Shown: positions 15,157 to 24,090, counted from the stretch's first letter. The stretch is DNA of 27,769 nt from CAJBIL01 sp049295655 (GCA_049295655.1 JBAQRB010000091.1:1-27769), one strand, 5' to 3'. Numbers and translations: made by a program. The notes: generated by a model not told the origin, from the sequence alone.

Positions 15157-16491
15157 ATGGCTTTCCAACAAGGACTCAGCGGACTCGGCGCATCGGCGAA
15201 GCAGCTCGATGTGATCAGCAACAACGTCGCCAACGCCACGACGGTCGGCTTCAAGTCGGGGCAGACGCATTTTGCCGACGTCTTCGCCGCCTCGCTGAAT
15301 GGGGCCGGTGCGTCGCAGATCGGTGTCGGCGTATCGGTCGCCGCAATCGCACAGCAGTTCACGCAAGGCAATATTTCGACGACCAATAACCCGCTCGATA
15401 TCGGCATCAACGGTGGCGGTTTCTTCCGCATGGAGAACAGCAGTGGCTCGTTTTCCTATACTCGCAGCGGACAGTTCCACCTCGACAAGGAGGGTTACGT
15501 GGTCAATGACCAAACGGCGAAGCTGACCGGTTATCCGGTCGATGCGGTGACCGGCGTTGTCATCCCTTCGGCGCCGGGGCCGATCAAGTTGAGCGCCGAC
15601 GATATCAAGCCGATCGCGACCGGTGCCGGCACCGGGTCGCTTCAGGGGGTGCAGGCAAAAGTGAACCTTGATTCCCGGCTGGCGGCAACTACCTGGGTGA
15701 CCGACCCGAATCCGGGCATTGTGGCTCCCGAGACGACCGGAGCCTGGTCGCCGAACGTCGGCACCTACAACTTTTCGACGCCGGGATCCGTTTATGACAC
15801 GCTTGGCAATCCGCACAATCTGGTCCTCTATTATTCAAAGACGGCGAATACCGGTGAGTGGGAAGTGCATGCCAACGTCGATGGAACCAGCGATGCCAAC
15901 GTGACGCTGACCCCCGCCGTGCCATTGCTGCAGTTCAATAAATGGGGTGTTCTCGACCCCAACGTTGTCGATAACGGGAAAATCAATGTCAGCATCAACC
16001 TGGACCAGGTGATGACCGATCTTGGCAAGCCGAATAATGCCGTGGCACCGCTTGCTTTTGATCTCGACATGGCGGGCAGTTCGCAATACGGAGAAGCATC
16101 GGCAAACAACGGTTTTAACCAGGATGGCTCGGCCGCGGGCCACTTGACCGGAATGAGCGTTGCCGCCGACGGTATCGTCAAAGGCAATTACAGCAACGGT
16201 CAGTCGCTCAGTCTCGCTCAGGTGGTGCTGGCGAATTTCGCCAATCCGAACGGGCTGCTCTCGCTCGGCAACAACCAGTGGCAGGATACGGCGACCTCCG
16301 GCCCGGAACTGGTCGGTGCGCCAAATTCCGGTCGGCTCGGTGTGCTGCAGTCGGCCTCCGTTGAAGAATCGAACGTCGATCTGACCGCCGAGCTGGTCGC
16401 CATGATCACCGCGCAACGCAGCTATCAGGCCAACGCCCAGTCGATCAAGACGCAGGACCAGATCATGCAGACACTGGTTAACCTGCGTTAA
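15157..16491 (+). CDS. flgE: Flagellar hook protein FlgE
   Basis: FlgE polymerises into the hook. It has 444 residues (402 in E. coli). The N-terminal helix reads MAFQQGLSGLGASAKQLDVISNNVANATTVGFKSGQTHFADVF, then the hook core GGGFFRMENSSGSFSYTRSGQFHLDKEGYVVN. The central variable domain is about 140-330. The conserved C-terminus is SVEESNVDLTAELVAMITAQRSYQANAQSIKTQDQIMQTLVNLR. It has a good AGGGGA Shine-Dalgarno. The extra length over E. coli is in the outward-facing central domain, which varies widely. Confidence 0.97.
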   Translation: MAFQQGLSGLGASAKQLDVISNNVANATTVGFKSGQTHFADVFAASLNGAGASQIGVGVSVAAIAQQFTQGNISTTNNPLDIGINGGGFFRMENSSGSFSYTRSGQFHLDKEGYVVNDQTAKLTGYPVDAVTGVVIPSAPGPIKLSADDIKPIATGAGTGSLQGVQAKVNLDSRLAATTWVTDPNPGIVAPETTGAWSPNVGTYNFSTPGSVYDTLGNPHNLVLYYSKTANTGEWEVHANVDGTSDANVTLTPAVPLLQFNKWGVLDPNVVDNGKINVSINLDQVMTDLGKPNNAVAPLAFDLDMAGSSQYGEASANNGFNQDGSAAGHLTGMSVAADGIVKGNYSNGQSLSLAQVVLANFANPNGLLSLGNNQWQDTATSGPELVGAPNSGRLGVLQSASVEESNVDLTAELVAMITAQRSYQANAQSIKTQDQIMQTLVNLR

Positions 16492-16527
16492 ACCCTGACC
16501 TGAACAGGAAACCGGAGCCGGGACACC

Positions 16528-17268
16528 ATGGATCGCCTGATCTACACCGCAATGACGGGGGCGAAGCACGCCTTCCTGCAGCAGGCTGGCGTTGCGAACA
16601 ACCTCGCCAACGCGTCGACCACCGGTTATCGTTCCATGGAGCACAAGTTCCGGGCCGTACCGATCCAGGGCGAGGGGGCGCCGACCCGTGCTTTCGTCGT
16701 CGATGCGTCGGTCGCCAATGCCTTCGAGCAAGGGCCGATGATGGCTACCGGCCGGCAACTCGACGTGGCCGTCAAGGGGGCGGGCTGGATCGCCGTGCAG
16801 ACTGCCGATGGCAGTGAAGCCTATACCCGCGCCGGCAACCTGCAAACCAACGCCAACGGCCAGTTGCAGACGGCAGGGGGGTTGAACGTGCAGGGCGATG
16901 GCGGTCCGCTCGCGATCCCGCCCGATAACAGCGTTTCGATTGCGCCGGATGGCACGATTTCAGTTATCCCCTTGTTCGGTACGCCGAACAACGTCAACGT
17001 TGTCGGGCGGATCAAGCTCGTCAATCCGCCCGAGGATCAGCTGGTACGTGGTGGCGACGGACTGTTCCGCCTGCAGAGCGGCCAGCCGGCGGCAGCCGAC
17101 GAGACGGTACGGCTGGCGACCCAGACGCTCGAGGGCAGCAACGTCAACCCGGTGGATGCGATGGTCAATATGATCAGCCTCGCCCGCCAGTTCGAAATGC
17201 AGATCAAGATGCTGACCACGGCCGATACGAACGCCAGCAAGGCCAGCCAGATTCTTTCGATGAATTGA
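16528..17268 (+). CDS. flgF: Flagellar proximal rod protein FlgF
   Basis: FlgF is a rod subunit. It has 246 residues (251 in E. coli), begins MDRLIYTAMTGAKHAFLQQAGVANNLANASTTGYRS, contains VAVKGAGWIAVQTADGSEAYTRAGNLQTNANGQL, and ends with LEGSNVNPVDAMVNMISLARQFEMQIKMLTTADTNASKASQIL. The Shine-Dalgarno is GGAG. It is separated from flgG by a 176-base gap with a MITE-like repeat, whereas other flg genes here are usually 10-60 bases apart. Confidence 0.97.
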   Translation: MDRLIYTAMTGAKHAFLQQAGVANNLANASTTGYRSMEHKFRAVPIQGEGAPTRAFVVDASVANAFEQGPMMATGRQLDVAVKGAGWIAVQTADGSEAYTRAGNLQTNANGQLQTAGGLNVQGDGGPLAIPPDNSVSIAPDGTISVIPLFGTPNNVNVVGRIKLVNPPEDQLVRGGDGLFRLQSGQPAAADETVRLATQTLEGSNVNPVDAMVNMISLARQFEMQIKMLTTADTNASKASQILSMN

Positions 17269-17282
17269 CATAGAAAAAGCAG

Positions 17283-17431
17283 TTAACCACAACGAGCAGC
17301 GCGCAGCCTCCCTGAAGAGGGACGGCGAACACAACGGAAAAACAAAGGCTTATAGATATGCAAAACCAAGGCTCTTCGTTGTGCCCGTTGTGTCGTTGTG
17401 GTCTGAACTAACGCTTTTAGGATTAACCACA
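17283..17431. repeat. MITE-like or REP-like intergenic element between flgF and flgG
   Basis: The gap holds nested inverted repeats: ACCACAACGA (17286-17295) with TCGTTGTGGT (17393-17402), and ACACAACGG (17329-17337) with CCGTTGTGT (17385-17393). GTTGTG occurs three times in 17378-17402. The stretch is also bounded by a 9-bp direct repeat TTAACCACA (17283-17291 and 17423-17431). It contains no credible reading frame. The shape (about 110-150 bp, terminal inverted repeats, possible target duplication) suggests a non-autonomous mobile or dispersed repeat; exact ends are uncertain. Confidence 0.6.
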
Positions 17432-17444
17432 GGACTGACCCAGA

Positions 17445-18227
17445 ATGATCCGCTCCCTTTCGATTGCACGTACCGGTCTCGACGCCCAGCAGACGCAGAT
17501 GGACGTGATCGCCAACAACCTGGCCAACGTCAGTACCAACGGCTTCAAGCGCGCACGCGGCGTCTTCGAGGATCTGCTTTACCAGACCATCCGCCAACCC
17601 GGCGCCCAGTCCTCGCAATCGACACAAATTCCTTCCGGGCTACAGCTCGGTACCGGTGTGCGCCCCGTGTCTACGGCGCGTATCCATACGCAGGGTGCGG
17701 TGCAGCAGACGGGGAACGATCTCGATATGGCCATTGACGGGGCCGGTTTCTTTCAGGTCTTGCTGCCGGACGGGACCACTGCCTATACGCGTGACGGCTC
17801 ATTCCAGAAGGACAACCAGGGGCAGATGGTGACCTCCAACGGTTATCCGGTGCAGCCGAGCATCACCATTCCGAGCAACGCCCTGAGCGTGACGGTCGGC
17901 AAGGACGGGACCGTCTCGGTGACCCAGCCGGGGTCGTCGGCAACCGTACAGGTCGGCACCATGCAGGTCGCCACGTTTATCAACGTCGGCGGTTTGCAGA
18001 GCATGGGCGAGAACCTCTATCTGGAAACGGCATCAAGCGGTGCGCCAACGCCGAGTACGCCAGGGCTGAATGGCGCCGGTTCGCTCAACCAGCGTTATGT
18101 CGAGACTTCCAACGTGAACGTTGCCGAGGAACTGGTGACGATGATCCAGACCCAGCGCGCTTACGAACTCAATTCCAAGGTTGTCTCGACGTCCGACCAG
18201 ATGCTGGCCAAGCTGTCGCAGATGTAA
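17445..18227 (+). CDS. flgG: Flagellar distal rod protein FlgG
   Basis: FlgG forms the distal rod. It has 260 residues, as in E. coli. The N-terminus is MIRSLSIARTGLDAQQTQMDVIANNLANVSTNGFKRARGVFEDLLYQ. The central motif DLDMAIDGAGFFQVLLPDGTTAYTRDGSFQKDNQGQMVTSNGYPVQP is followed by the C-terminus YVETSNVNVAEELVTMIQTQRAYELNSKVVSTSDQMLAKLSQM. The Shine-Dalgarno is weak (AGGAC, 10 bases before ATG). Expression depends on read-through of the upstream repeat element, as I see no separate promoter. Confidence 0.97.
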   Translation: MIRSLSIARTGLDAQQTQMDVIANNLANVSTNGFKRARGVFEDLLYQTIRQPGAQSSQSTQIPSGLQLGTGVRPVSTARIHTQGAVQQTGNDLDMAIDGAGFFQVLLPDGTTAYTRDGSFQKDNQGQMVTSNGYPVQPSITIPSNALSVTVGKDGTVSVTQPGSSATVQVGTMQVATFINVGGLQSMGENLYLETASSGAPTPSTPGLNGAGSLNQRYVETSNVNVAEELVTMIQTQRAYELNSKVVSTSDQMLAKLSQM

Positions 18228-18237
18228 AGGAGCGATC

Positions 18238-18900
18238 ATGAAAAACAGGCTATTCCTCATTCTCGCCGCGCTGTCCACCGTCGCGTGCAATACCGTTCCG
18301 CCGACCAACGTGCATCAGCCGATGACGGCCCGGCCGGCGCCGCGCATGGACAATATCGTTGCCACCGGCAGTATCTTCCAGTCGGGCGCGGCGCGTCCGC
18401 TGTTCGAGGATCGGCGCGCGCGCTACGTCGGCGATACGATGACGATCACCATTGCCGAAGCCAATACGGCGTCGACCAAATCGAACACCAGCGTCGCCAA
18501 GAGCAGCAGCATCAGCGCGACGGTTCCGACGATAATCGGCCTGCCCGGCAAGGGCCTGCAGGGTACGGAGCTGGCGGCCCGCACGGAAAACAACATGTCG
18601 GGCAAGGGCGAGTCGGCTGCCAACAACGTGTTTACCAGTACGATCACGGTGACCGTGGTCGAGGTGTTGCCGAATGGCAATCTGCTGGTTTCGGGAGAGA
18701 AGCAGGTATCGATCGGCTTTGGCACGGAATACATCCGCCTGTCGGGGATCGTCAATCCGATCTTCATCACCTCGGCCAATTCCATCGCTTCGTCGCAGGT
18801 CGCGGATGCGCGTATCGAATACAAGGAAAGCGGTGCGATCAGCGAAGCGCAGGTCATGGGATGGCTGGCACGATTCTTCCTTAGCGTTCTGCCATTCTGA
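18238..18900 (+). CDS. flgH: Flagellar L-ring lipoprotein FlgH
   Basis: FlgH builds the outer-membrane L ring. From the ATG at 18238 (AAAGGAG 6 bases upstream) it has 220 residues with a lipoprotein signal (MKNRLFLILAALSTVAC, lipidated Cys C17; Thr at -3 is slightly unusual). Family motifs are GSIFQSGAARPLFEDRRARYVGDTMTITIAEANTASTKSNTS, NVFTSTITVTVVEVLPNGNLLVSGEKQVSIG and YIRLSGIVNPIFITSANSIASSQVADARIEYKESGAI. An upstream in-frame start (18181) lies inside flgG and is rejected. Confidence 0.97.
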   Translation: MKNRLFLILAALSTVACNTVPPTNVHQPMTARPAPRMDNIVATGSIFQSGAARPLFEDRRARYVGDTMTITIAEANTASTKSNTSVAKSSSISATVPTIIGLPGKGLQGTELAARTENNMSGKGESAANNVFTSTITVTVVEVLPNGNLLVSGEKQVSIGFGTEYIRLSGIVNPIFITSANSIASSQVADARIEYKESGAISEAQVMGWLARFFLSVLPF

Positions 18901-18922
18901 GAAAAACTGGGTAGGTGGCATC

Positions 18923-20047
18923 GTGGCGAAGCAAACCGGCAAACTTCTGCGTTCCCTGGCAATTATTGCCTGTGCCCTCTTGCCGCTGGTCAGCACGCCG
19001 GCGCAGGCGGACCGGATCAAGGATCTGGCTTCCGTGCAGGGGATTCGCAACAACCAGCTGATCGGTTACGGACTGATCGTCGGTCTGGACGGTACCGGCG
19101 ACCAGACGACGCAGACGCCATTTACCACGCAAAGCATCATCAACATGCTGGCGCAGCTCGGCACCACGCTGCCCACCACGCAGTCCCTGCAGCTGAAGAA
19201 CGTCGCCGCCGTGATGGTGACGGCCAGTCTGCCGCCGTTCGCCCGTTCGGGGCAGCAGATTGACGTCACGGTATCGTCGATGGGCAATGCCAAAAGTCTG
19301 CGCGGCGGAACGCTGCTGATGACGCCGCTCAAAGGTGCCGACAGCCAGGTCTATGCGATGGCCCAGGGCAATGTCCTGGTCGCCGGGGCGGGGGCTTCGG
19401 CGGCGGGCAGCAAGGTGACGGTCAATCATCTGCTGGCCGGGCGCATCGCAGGCGGGGCGACGGTCGAGCGGGAAGTGCCGACGCCGCTCGGGCAGGGCGC
19501 ATTCATCCACTACGAAATGAGCAACGCCGATTTCGGCACGACGCAGCGCGTCGTCGAGGTCATCAACCGTGAAATGGGGCCGGGAACGGCGCAGGCGGTC
19601 GATGGGCGGCAGATCCGGGTGCGCGCGCCAGAAGACGCGAATAGCCGGGTGGCCTTCATGGGCCGCATCGAGAATCTTGAAGTGCGCCCGATGCAGACGA
19701 TGGCCAAGGTGATCGTCAATCCGCGTACCGGATCGGTGATCATGAACCAGACGGTGACGATCGATGCCTGTGCCGTCGCACACGGCAATCTTTCGGTCGT
19801 GATCAAGAACGAGGAGCAGGTCAGCCAACCGAATGCGCTGGCCGGCGGTCAGACAGCGACGGCGAATCAGGCGGATATCCAGATCAAGCAGGAAGGCTCT
19901 GCGCTGATGCACGTCAAGGCTAGCGTCAGCCTGTCCGACGTGGTCAAGGCGCTCAACGCCCTCGGTGCCAATCCGCAGGACCTGCTGGCCATTTTGCAGG
20001 CGATGAAGGCGGCGGGTGCGTTGCGCGCCGATCTGGAAGTGATTTGA
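18923..20047 (+). CDS. flgI: Flagellar P-ring protein FlgI
   Basis: FlgI forms the periplasmic P ring with help from FlgA. The GTG at 18923, preceded by TAGGTGG, gives 374 residues with a clear Sec signal (KLLRSLAIIACALLPLVSTPAQA, cleavage after about A29). The mature start is DRIKDLASVQGIRNNQLIGYGLIVGLDGTGDQT, as in the family. Later motifs include LRGGTLLMTPLKGADSQVYAMAQGN and ISVEDGNL-like VAHGNLSVVIKNEEQVSQPN. The C-terminus SLSDVVKALNALGANPQDLLAILQAMKAAGALRADLEVI is complete. The open frame upstream to 18674 overlaps flgH and would remove the signal peptide from the N-terminus, so it is not used. Confidence 0.95.
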   Translation: MAKQTGKLLRSLAIIACALLPLVSTPAQADRIKDLASVQGIRNNQLIGYGLIVGLDGTGDQTTQTPFTTQSIINMLAQLGTTLPTTQSLQLKNVAAVMVTASLPPFARSGQQIDVTVSSMGNAKSLRGGTLLMTPLKGADSQVYAMAQGNVLVAGAGASAAGSKVTVNHLLAGRIAGGATVEREVPTPLGQGAFIHYEMSNADFGTTQRVVEVINREMGPGTAQAVDGRQIRVRAPEDANSRVAFMGRIENLEVRPMQTMAKVIVNPRTGSVIMNQTVTIDACAVAHGNLSVVIKNEEQVSQPNALAGGQTATANQADIQIKQEGSALMHVKASVSLSDVVKALNALGANPQDLLAILQAMKAAGALRADLEVI

Positions 20048-20066
20048 GCAAATGCTTTAACATGCT

Positions 20067-20082
20067 TGGCACGTAAGTTGCG
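20067..20082 (+). promoter_or_regulatory. Sigma-54 promoter directly upstream of flgJ
   Basis: TGGCACGTAAGTTGCG matches TGGCACG-N4-TTGCW in every position but the last; GG (20068-20069) and GC (20080-20081) are 10 bases apart. Counting -12 from the GC puts the start at about 20093, one base from the flgJ ATG at 20094, so a transcript from it would be essentially leaderless. Confidence 0.8.
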
Positions 20083-20093
20083 TCTGTTCGGTC

Positions 20094-21053
20094 ATGAAAG
20101 CCGACGATCTCAACCCACAACGCTTCGTTCTCGACCTGAAGTCAGCCGGCGACGTTCGCGCCAAGCTCAAGCAGGACCCCAAGGCAGGGCTGCATCAGGC
20201 CGCGCAGCAGTTCGAAGGCATGCTGCTGCAGATGATGCTCAAGAGCATGCGCGATGCGACACCGCAGGATGGCGTGCTCGATAGCGATCAGAGCCGCTTC
20301 TATACCTCGATCATGGATCAGCAGTTGGCGCAGAACCTCTCGTCGCAGGGCAAGATGGGTTTTGCCAAGCTGATCGAGCAGCAACTCGGTCGCAATCTGG
20401 GTGCCGGCACGCCGGTCGACCCGGAGGCTTCGCTCGAGATGCTGCAGCAGTCGCTGCTGGCGCGTCAGGCGGCAAGTTCTGCCGGTTCGACAGCGACAAC
20501 CGGTGCGCAGCGTATCCGTAGCGCACCCGTCGAAATTGCACCCAATGTCTCGCCCAATGCGCCGCCATCGTCGCCCGCTGCCTCGGGCAGTCGCGATTTC
20601 GTCAATCGCATCTGGCCGCACGCGGCCGAAGCCGGCAGCGCCACGGGCATCCCCCCGCACTTCCTGGTCGCCCATGCCGCGCTCGAAAGCGGGTGGGGCA
20701 AGAGCGAAATCCGGACGGCCGACGGCGCGCCCAGCTACAACCTGTTCGGCGTCAAGGCCGGTCGCAACTGGCAGGGCGCGTCGGCCGACGTGCAGACCAC
20801 CGAATATGTGAATGGCGTGGCGCAGTCGTCGGTGGAGAAGTTCCGGGTTTATGGCTCCTACGCCGAATCCTTCCGCGATTACGCCAATCTGTTGCGCGGT
20901 AACGCCCGCTTTTCCGGCGTGCTCGGTCAACAGGATGGCACGCAGTTTGCTCGTTCATTGCAACAGTCGGGTTACGCCACCGATCCCCTGTACGCCGACA
21001 AGCTCGGTCGCATCATCAACGGAACGACCCTGCGTCAGGCGATGGTTGGCTAG
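20094..21053 (+). CDS. flgJ: FlgJ, rod-scaffold and peptidoglycan hydrolase
   Basis: FlgJ caps the growing rod and opens the peptidoglycan layer. The 319-residue protein (313 in E. coli) is the two-domain proteobacterial form. The N-terminal rod-binding domain has QDPKAGLHQAAQQFEGMLLQMMLKSMRDA (about 28-55) and RFYTSIMDQQLAQNLS. A Ser/Ala/Pro-rich linker (about 125-165) follows, then a glucosaminidase domain with catalytic-type Glu E198 (FLVAHAALESGWGKSE) and YNLFGVKAG. No in-frame alternative start occurs before M43, and no Shine-Dalgarno precedes the ATG. A sigma-54 promoter abuts the start codon. Confidence 0.96.
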   Translation: MKADDLNPQRFVLDLKSAGDVRAKLKQDPKAGLHQAAQQFEGMLLQMMLKSMRDATPQDGVLDSDQSRFYTSIMDQQLAQNLSSQGKMGFAKLIEQQLGRNLGAGTPVDPEASLEMLQQSLLARQAASSAGSTATTGAQRIRSAPVEIAPNVSPNAPPSSPAASGSRDFVNRIWPHAAEAGSATGIPPHFLVAHAALESGWGKSEIRTADGAPSYNLFGVKAGRNWQGASADVQTTEYVNGVAQSSVEKFRVYGSYAESFRDYANLLRGNARFSGVLGQQDGTQFARSLQQSGYATDPLYADKLGRIINGTTLRQAMVG

Positions 21054-21062
21054 CCGCTCAGC

Positions 21063-21090
21063 CTAAACCATTGGGTGGATTTGCCGTTAC
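21063..21090 (+). promoter_or_regulatory. Sigma-28 (FliA) promoter of flgKL
   Basis: CTAAACCAT (21063-21071; 6 of 9 to CTAAAGTTT) is followed by 11 bases and GCCGTTAC (21083-21090; 6 of 8 to GCCGATAA). It sits 24 bases before the flgK ATG. Late, FliA-dependent expression of flgKL is the known pattern in many flagellar systems. Confidence 0.78.
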
Positions 21091-21114
21091 CGGCAGAGAA
21101 GGAGAATTAGCGCC

Positions 21115-23088
21115 ATGAGTACAGGATTGATCAGTATCGGCGTCAGTGGCATGCAGGCTGCACAAATGGGCCTATTGACGGCCGAGCATAACGTGACCAA
21201 CGCCAGTACGCCGGGCTATAACCGGCAGCGCACGGTACAGGCAACGAACATCCCGGTGCTGACTGGCGCGGGGTTTGTCGGTCAGGGCGCCCATGTGACG
21301 ACGGTCGAGCGCATGTACAGCAGTGTCTTGAGTACGCAGGTCGTGCGCAGCCAGACGACGGTCAGTGAACTCGACAGCTTTTATTCGCAGATCAAGCAGA
21401 TCGACAACATGCTGGCCGATACCAATTCCGGCGTTTCGCCGGCATTGCAGGATTTCTTCAAGGGGGTGCAGCAGGTCGCCAGCGATCCCGCTTCCTTGCC
21501 GGCCCGGCAGGCGATGGTTTCCTCGGCGCAGGCGCTGGCATCGAGATTCAATGCGATCGATAGCCGGATTTCCGAGATGTACGAGGGGGTCAATAGCCAG
21601 ATCGTCAGTTCCGTCAGCGCGATCAATTCCTACTCGCAGCAGATTGCCAACCTGAACGAGCGCATCGTCGTTGCCGAATCTTCGATCGGGCAACCGGCCA
21701 ACGATCTTCTCGATCAGCGCGAACAACTGGTGAGCGAACTCAACAAGCTGGTCGGCGTAAAAACGTTCAGGCAGAACGATGGTAACTACACTGTTTACAT
21801 GGGAACCGGCCAGCAACTGGTGGTCGGCACGGTGGTGACGACCGTTGCGGCGCTCGCTTCGGCTGCTGATCCGTCGCGCATGGTGATCGGCCTGGAAAGC
21901 GCTGGCGCCACGCAGGAGCTCCCGGAGTCGCTGATCAGCGGCGGCAGCCTGAACGGTCTGCTTCGTTTCCGGAGCGAAACGCTCGACAAGACGAGCAACC
22001 AGCTTGGCCGGGTCGCGCAGTCGCTGGCGCAGACGTTCAATGCGCAGCATGCGCTGGGGCAGGACCGGCAGGGCAACATCGCGGGATCGGCCAATTTTCA
22101 GGCAGACTTCTTTGTGGTCAATCCAGCGACGCCGAAAGTGATCGGAAATTCGACCAATAGCGCGGTCGCTACGCTGAGCGCGGCGTTTGATGCTGTAGGC
22201 ATCAACGGAACGAACTTTTCCAGCAAGGTAACGGCCAGCGACTATCGTGTTGAAATTATCGGCGGCCAATATACCTTGACGCGGTTGTCCGACAACAAGG
22301 TTTGGCCAAACGCAACGGATCCGACCGCTTTGGTTCCCGGTGCGGCGTTTTCTCCGGAGACGAATGGCGTCGCATCCGAAGGAATCAATATAACGATCGG
22401 GGCCGGGGGGATGACTCCGGGGGACTCGTTTCTTATCCAGCCGACCCGGGAAATCTCTCGCAATCTCTCGGTCAATGCGGCCATCGCCGGAGACCCGAAC
22501 CTGCTTGCCGCGGCGGCACCGGTTCTGGCGCAGATCGGTCCGACCAATAGCGGCAAGGCGACGGTTACACCGGGAGTGGTTAGCCCAGGCTATAGCACGG
22601 CAGGCTTGCCGGTGGTCTTTACCTACGACGGTGTAAATATCAACGGCTCGGATGGAAGCTCGGTCGTTTATGGCTCGGGAAATACGATTTCCTCCAGCGG
22701 AATGAGTTTTAGCATCAGCGGCGTTCCTGTCGCCGGTGACACGTTTACCTTGTCCACCAATACGGCCGGTGTTGCCGACAGCAGGAATGCCGTTCTGCTC
22801 GGCAAGCTGCAGACACAAAATACGGTGTCCGGTGGAACGGCGAGCTACCAGGCTTCGTACGCCCAGATGGTCAGCGATGTCGGCAACAAGACACGCGAAA
22901 TTCAGGTGACCCAGAGTGCGCAGCAGTCGCTCCTCGAGCAGGCGACGGCGGCGCGCGAGGGCTTGTCGGGCGTCAATCTCGACGAAGAGGCGGCGAATAT
23001 CCTGCGCTACCAGCAAGCGTATGCGGCTTCAGCAAAAATCCTCGAAATCGGCTCCAAGCTGTTCGATACCCTGCTCGCCCTGAGATAA
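21115..23088 (+). CDS. flgK: Hook-filament junction protein FlgK (HAP1)
   Basis: FlgK is the first hook-filament junction protein, exported with FlgN. Its 657 residues exceed the 547 of E. coli FlgK; the excess lies in the outer central domain (about 330-560). The N-terminus LISIGVSGMQAAQMGLLTAEHNVTNASTPGYNRQRTVQ is followed by a coiled-coil region (about 80-200) and LNGLLRFRSETLDKTSNQLGRVAQSLAQTFNAQHALG. The C-terminus GVNLDEEAANILRYQQAYAASAKILEIGSKLFDTLLALR is complete. AAGGAG (21099-21104) lies 10 bases before ATG. A sigma-28 promoter precedes it and flgL follows after 12 bases. Confidence 0.97.
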   Translation: MSTGLISIGVSGMQAAQMGLLTAEHNVTNASTPGYNRQRTVQATNIPVLTGAGFVGQGAHVTTVERMYSSVLSTQVVRSQTTVSELDSFYSQIKQIDNMLADTNSGVSPALQDFFKGVQQVASDPASLPARQAMVSSAQALASRFNAIDSRISEMYEGVNSQIVSSVSAINSYSQQIANLNERIVVAESSIGQPANDLLDQREQLVSELNKLVGVKTFRQNDGNYTVYMGTGQQLVVGTVVTTVAALASAADPSRMVIGLESAGATQELPESLISGGSLNGLLRFRSETLDKTSNQLGRVAQSLAQTFNAQHALGQDRQGNIAGSANFQADFFVVNPATPKVIGNSTNSAVATLSAAFDAVGINGTNFSSKVTASDYRVEIIGGQYTLTRLSDNKVWPNATDPTALVPGAAFSPETNGVASEGINITIGAGGMTPGDSFLIQPTREISRNLSVNAAIAGDPNLLAAAAPVLAQIGPTNSGKATVTPGVVSPGYSTAGLPVVFTYDGVNINGSDGSSVVYGSGNTISSSGMSFSISGVPVAGDTFTLSTNTAGVADSRNAVLLGKLQTQNTVSGGTASYQASYAQMVSDVGNKTREIQVTQSAQQSLLEQATAAREGLSGVNLDEEAANILRYQQAYAASAKILEIGSKLFDTLLALR

Positions 23089-23100
23089 AGGAATATTGTC

Positions 23101-24090
23101 ATGCGCGTCAGCTCAAGCCAGATATTCGATGTCGGCACCATCGGCGTACAGCGGAATCAATCCGCCTTGTTAAGCACGCAAAGCCATCTTTCGACGGGTA
23201 AGCGGGTCAATACGCCCGAGGACGATCCTGTCGCTGCGGCTCAGGCTCTGGTGGTGACGCAAGCCAACGAGGTGAATAATCGACGGATCGAGAACCAGGG
23301 GGCTGCCGGAGATAACCTGAAACTGCTAGATACGAAGCTCTCCGATGTGACCGAGAACATGCAGATGATTCTTGAGGAAACCGTTCGTGCGGGTAACACG
23401 GGGACGCTCAGTGATTCCGATCGCAAGGCGATCGCTACCGATATGCGCCAACGGCTTGCCCAGCTTCTGGCAACCGCCAATAGTCAGGATGGTGCCGGTC
23501 AGTATCTATTTGCCGGCTTCAAAACCAATGTGCAGCCGTTCTCCTCCGTCAATGACCCCGTGGATTCAAACGCACCTGCAACCCTGATTCCGCCGCAAAA
23601 CTTTGCAAACGCCTACGTTACCTATAACGGGGATCAAGGGCAGCGCACCTTGCAGGTTGATGCGGCACGCATCATGCCGACCAGTGAGAACGGCAGTGAC
23701 GTTTTCATGCGAATCAGTAATAAAAATGGGGCTCTGACCGGTGGCAGTGTTTTTGATACGATCAAGAATATGATCGATACCCTGGAAAAACCAATTGGCT
23801 TGAACGCGACATTCCAGGCTGACTACAGCACCGGGCTAGCTGATATGCAGGCTTTTCTTGACAACACGCTGCGAATTCAGGCGTCCGTTGGTTCGCGCCT
23901 CGCCGAACTCGATTCCCTGAGCGCCTCGGCGGACGGATTGACTGCCCAGTATCAGGAGACTTTATCGAGCTTGCAGGATCTGGATTACGCGAGTGCCATC
24001 TCGACGCTGTCGAAGCAGCAAATGCAGCTCCAGGCGGCGCAGCAGTCCTTCGTGAAAATCAGCAGCCTTAATCTGTTCAGCTATCTCTAG
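23101..24090 (+). CDS. flgL: Hook-filament junction protein FlgL (HAP3)
   Basis: FlgL joins FlgK to the filament. It has 329 residues (317 in E. coli). The N-terminus MRVSSSQIFDVGTIGVQRNQSALLSTQSHLSTGKRVNTPEDDPVAAAQAL is the flagellin-like D0/D1 pattern. GQYLFAGFKTNVQPF is a family motif, and the C-terminal helix ETLSSLQDLDYASAISTLSKQQMQLQAAQQSFVKISSLNLFSYL is complete. AAAGGA lies before the ATG. It is the last flg gene here. No strong intrinsic terminator follows; a small lipoprotein gene begins 36 bases later on the same strand. Confidence 0.97.
   Translation: MRVSSSQIFDVGTIGVQRNQSALLSTQSHLSTGKRVNTPEDDPVAAAQALVVTQANEVNNRRIENQGAAGDNLKLLDTKLSDVTENMQMILEETVRAGNTGTLSDSDRKAIATDMRQRLAQLLATANSQDGAGQYLFAGFKTNVQPFSSVNDPVDSNAPATLIPPQNFANAYVTYNGDQGQRTLQVDAARIMPTSENGSDVFMRISNKNGALTGGSVFDTIKNMIDTLEKPIGLNATFQADYSTGLADMQAFLDNTLRIQASVGSRLAELDSLSASADGLTAQYQETLSSLQDLDYASAISTLSKQQMQLQAAQQSFVKISSLNLFSYL

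Noticed and set aside
21172..23016. 614-residue minus-strand frame opposite flgK, and similar long antisense frames over flgD-flgE, flgI and flhA
   Set aside because: They mirror GC-rich coding sequence, have Arg-rich composition with no recognisable family, and the plus-strand genes are certain.
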